From contig DHPK01000033.1 in NCBI GenBank assembly GCA_002407845.1, positions 19,720 to 83,719 of the forward strand: a stretch of 64,000 nucleotides of DNA, read 5' to 3'. The translations under genes were made by a program, and so were the position numbers. The stretch comes from Leptolinea sp. UBA5366. GTDB lineage: Bacteria; Chloroflexota; Anaerolineae; Anaerolineales; Anaerolineaceae. The notes beneath the pieces are model-generated. The model was not told the DNA's origin and did not search any database. It saw nothing but the letters and a program-made list of their open reading frames with translations. This document shows positions 61,792 to 64,000 of this stretch, piece after piece (the first letter of the stretch is position 1; every line of letters begins with the position of its first letter).

Positions 61792-63708
61792 TTACATGCT
61801 GCGGAATTCACCGTCAACAACATCCTCATTCCCGCCGTCGGATGGCGGATTTTGCTGATCATTTCCAGCTGACTGGTCAGGACCGCCGGCTGGCTGATCC
61901 GCGCCTGGCTGCTGGTACATCGCACTGCCGAGCTGCTGAACCAGGCTGTTCAGTTCCTCTGTTTTGGCTTTCATGCCATCAAAGTCGGTTCCGTTCAGCA
62001 TGCTTTTCAGCTCATTCGCTTTCGCTTCGACATTGGCTTTCATGTCAGCAGGAATTTTGTCGCCGTATTCAGAGATCATCTTTTCAGCTGAGTAGACTGA
62101 ATTGTCAGCGTTGTTGTGAATTTCAATTCCTTCTTTGCGCTTGCGATCCTCTTCAGCGTGGAGCTCTGCATCCTTGCGCATCTTATCGACTTCCGTGTCG
62201 GACAAACCGGAGGAAGCAGTGATCGTGATGTTCTGGCTGCGATTCGTCGCCTTGTCAACCGCTGTGACTTTCAGGATGCCGTTGGCATCGATGTCGAAGG
62301 TCACTTCAATCTGCGGGACGCCGCGGCGGGCTGCCGGGATGCCGTCGAGAATAAATCGGCCGAGGCTCTTGTTGTCGGATGCCATCGGGCGCTCGCCCTG
62401 CAGCACATGAATTTCAACAGAGGTCTGTGAATCTGCCGCGGTCGAATAAATCTGGCTCTTTTTGGCAGGGATGGTCGTGTTGCGTTCGATCATCGGGGTG
62501 GCAACGCCGCCCATTGTTTCGACAGAAAGCGTCAGCGGGGTGACGTCCAGCAGCAAAATGTCATTCACTTCGCCGCCCAGAACGCCTGCCTGAATTGCTG
62601 CGCCGATTGCAACGACTTCGTCAGGATTCACGCTCTTGTTTGGTTCCTTGCCAAATTCGCGTTTGACAGCTTCCTGAACTGCGGGCATCCGGGTCATGCC
62701 TCCGACCAAAACCACTTCGTTAATATCGCTGGTTTTCAGTCCGGCATCGCGGAGCGCATTACGCACTGGCTCAAGGCTGCGAGCGACTAAATCAGAAGTC
62801 AGCTGTTCCACCTTTGCCCGTGACAGGCTCATCACCAAGTGTTTCGGGCCGGTTGCGTCTGCTGTGATATAAGGCAGGTTGACTTCGGTCTGCATGGTGG
62901 TTGAGAGCTCAATCTTGGCTTTTTCGGCTGCTTCCTTCAAACGCTGGAGCGCTTGGCGGTCGTTGTGCAGATCCATGTGATTTGCTTTATTGAATTCATC
63001 GATCAGGTAATCCATGATGCGCTGGTCAAAATCATCGCCGCCGAGGAAGGTGTCGCCTGATGTTGAACGAACCTGGAATACGCCATCGCCCACATCGAGG
63101 ATGGAAATATCAAAAGTACCGCCGCCGAGGTCATAAACTGCGATCAGTTCATTGGTCTTCTTGTCCAATCCATAAGCCAGAGAAGAAGCAGTCGGTTCAT
63201 TGATAATGCGCAGCACTTCAAGCCCGGCAATTTTACCGGCGTCTTTGGTCGCGTTCCGCTGGCTGTCATTGAAATAAGCCGGTACGGTGATGACCGCCTG
63301 GGTCACTTTTTCGCCCAAGTAGGCTTCAGCGTCCGTTTTCATTTTCGCCAGAATCATGGCAGAAACTTCCGGCGCCGAATATTCTTTCCCATCCAGCACC
63401 ACACGAACGTCGCCATTGGGCGCCTTCGCAACTTTGTACGGTACACGGCTCAATGTCCGCTGAACTTCCGGATCATCAAATTTACGACCCATAAAGCGCT
63501 TAATCGAGAAAACAGTGTTTTCCGGATTCGTGATTGCCTGGTTGCGGGCAACCCGCCCGACCAGACGTTCGTGGTTTTTGTTTACTGCAACGACCGACGG
63601 GCAAGTTCGTTCGCCTTCGGCGGTTGGAATGACGGTCGGTTCACCACCAACCATGACTGCCATTACTGAATTTGTCGTTCCTAAATCAAGTCCTAATATT
63701 TTTCCCAT
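61792..63708 (-). CDS. dnaK: Chaperone protein DnaK
   Basis: Hsp70 chaperone (638 aa). The ATPase domain starts with [17 protein letters not shown], and continues with [19 protein letters not shown] and [14 protein letters not shown]. The substrate-binding domain (from about 385) includes [18 protein letters not shown], and the lid is followed by a Gln/Gly/Asp-rich tail ending [13 protein letters not shown]. It acts with DnaJ and GrpE to fold and protect proteins. It lies 11 bp after grpE. No CIRCE element was visible in the part of the locus shown. Confidence 0.98.
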   Translation of the reverse strand: MGKILGLDLGTTNSVMAVMVGGEPTVIPTAEGERTCPSVVAVNKNHERLVGRVARNQAITNPENTVFSIKRFMGRKFDDPEVQRTLSRVPYKVAKAPNGDVRVVLDGKEYSAPEVSAMILAKMKTDAEAYLGEKVTQAVITVPAYFNDSQRNATKDAGKIAGLEVLRIINEPTASSLAYGLDKKTNELIAVYDLGGGTFDISILDVGDGVFQVRSTSGDTFLGGDDFDQRIMDYLIDEFNKANHMDLHNDRQALQRLKEAAEKAKIELSTTMQTEVNLPYITADATGPKHLVMSLSRAKVEQLTSDLVARSLEPVRNALRDAGLKTSDINEVVLVGGMTRMPAVQEAVKREFGKEPNKSVNPDEVVAIGAAIQAGVLGGEVNDILLLDVTPLTLSVETMGGVATPMIERNTTIPAKKSQIYSTAADSQTSVEIHVLQGERPMASDNKSLGRFILDGIPAARRGVPQIEVTFDIDANGILKVTAVDKATNRSQNITITASSGLSDTEVDKMRKDAELHAEEDRKRKEGIEIHNNADNSVYSAEKMISEYGDKIPADMKANVEAKANELKSMLNGTDFDGMKAKTEELNSLVQQLGSAMYQQPGADQPAGGPDQSAGNDQQNPPSDGGNEDVVDGEFRSM

Positions 63709-63719
63709 TTTATTTTCTC

Positions 63720-64000
63720 CTATTTCGCAACGCGCACCAGAGCGGGTCTGATCACGCGATCTCCTAATTTGTAACCGTTTTGCAGCACTTCGATAATTTT
63801 TCCGGATTCGATTTCTGGATGATCCTCATGCGAGATGGCTTGATGTACATTGGGATCGAATTCATCATCACTCGAATCCACCTTGACCAGCCCCTCGTTC
63901 TCATTGATCTTCTCGAATTTGTGCAAAATCAGGTCAATTCCATCAATCCAGGCTTCAGCGCTTTCGTTCGGCTTCGGCCGGTTGCGCATTGCCAGATAAA
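63720..64000 (-). CDS. grpE: Nucleotide exchange factor GrpE (partial)
   Basis: C-terminal part of the DnaK nucleotide exchange factor; the coding frame runs on past the right edge, so the methionine at 63989 is probably internal. The beta-domain is recognisable in [20 protein letters not shown] and [20 protein letters not shown], the family hallmark, preceded by the end of the long helix ([15 protein letters not shown]). It is encoded 11 bp upstream of dnaK, consistent with a grpE-dnaK transcript. Confidence 0.93.
   Translation of the reverse strand, partial: YLAMRNRPKPNESAEAWIDGIDLILHKFEKINENEGLVKVDSSDDEFDPNVHQAISHEDHPEIESGKIIEVLQNGYKLGDRVIRPALVRVAK

Noticed and set aside
1..64000. tRNA genes, rRNA, CRISPR arrays, insertion sequences, prophage genes
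   Set aside because: Looked for by T-loop patterns, repeated spacers, transposase motifs and phage proteins by eye; none could be supported.

Overview
The window reads like a chromosomal segment from an anaerobic member of the Chloroflexota, probably class Anaerolineae. This is inferred from several features together: an unusually long SecA, secreted lipoproteins with Thr/Pro-rich linkers, an FMN-riboswitch-controlled riboflavin ABC transporter of the RibXY kind, a YtrA-type ABC operon, and no oxygen-respiration genes in view. No 16S rRNA, tRNA, CRISPR array, insertion sequence or phage gene was recognised. Base composition is moderate, except for one clearly AT-richer gene at 8.65-11.27 kb.

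Layout. 0-4.3 kb: a CUT1-type sugar ABC transporter (minus strand, cut by the window edge) faces a divergent RpiR regulator and a TrpF-like barrel protein. 4.5-5.5 kb: an NBR1-Ig lipoprotein. 5.7-8.4 kb: an FMN riboswitch followed by permease, binding lipoprotein and ATPase of a predicted riboflavin importer. 8.65-11.3 kb: an AT-rich secreted fusion of a glycosidase-like barrel and a formylglycine-enzyme-like domain. 11.3-17.3 kb: holB, a giant secA and a small repeat protein. 17.4-20.2 kb: nitroreductase and a GntR/YtrA-regulated ABC exporter. 20.3-24.6 kb: a GT-C membrane protein, a secreted protein and a four-domain S1 protein. 25.5-31 kb: a complete oligopeptide/dipeptide ABC operon. 31.5-33.7 kb: a tightly overlapping 2H-phosphoesterase / M19 dipeptidase / membrane protein operon. 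33.7-40.8 kb: lipoprotein, mutS2, miaB, a methyltransferase and a GAF histidine kinase, all on the minus strand. 40.9-45.4 kb: NYN-LOTUS protein, a C-terminally anchored protein, an HtrA protease, and a GT-C gene interrupted by one in-frame TGA. 45.4-45.9 kb: an intergenic region with an 11-bp-phased DnaA-box array. 45.9-51.2 kb: LacI-type regulator, aspS and a large membrane protein. 51.2-56.6 kb: methyltransferase, AEC transporter, DUF554 protein, an MFS/carbamoyltransferase pair and a flavoprotein. 56.7-59.2 kb: a four-domain sulfur-trafficking fusion. 59.4-64 kb: prmA, dnaJ, dnaK and a truncated grpE.

The cell appears to import sugars, peptides and riboflavin and to process dipeptides. 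The most notable signals are the phased DnaA boxes, the riboswitch whose terminator abuts the start codon, the barrel/FGE fusion lacking its catalytic residues, the enlarged SecA, the TrpF-like and carbamoyltransferase-like proteins with altered active sites, and the in-frame stop in a GT-C gene. No defence system or other clearly undescribed multi-gene system could be supported.
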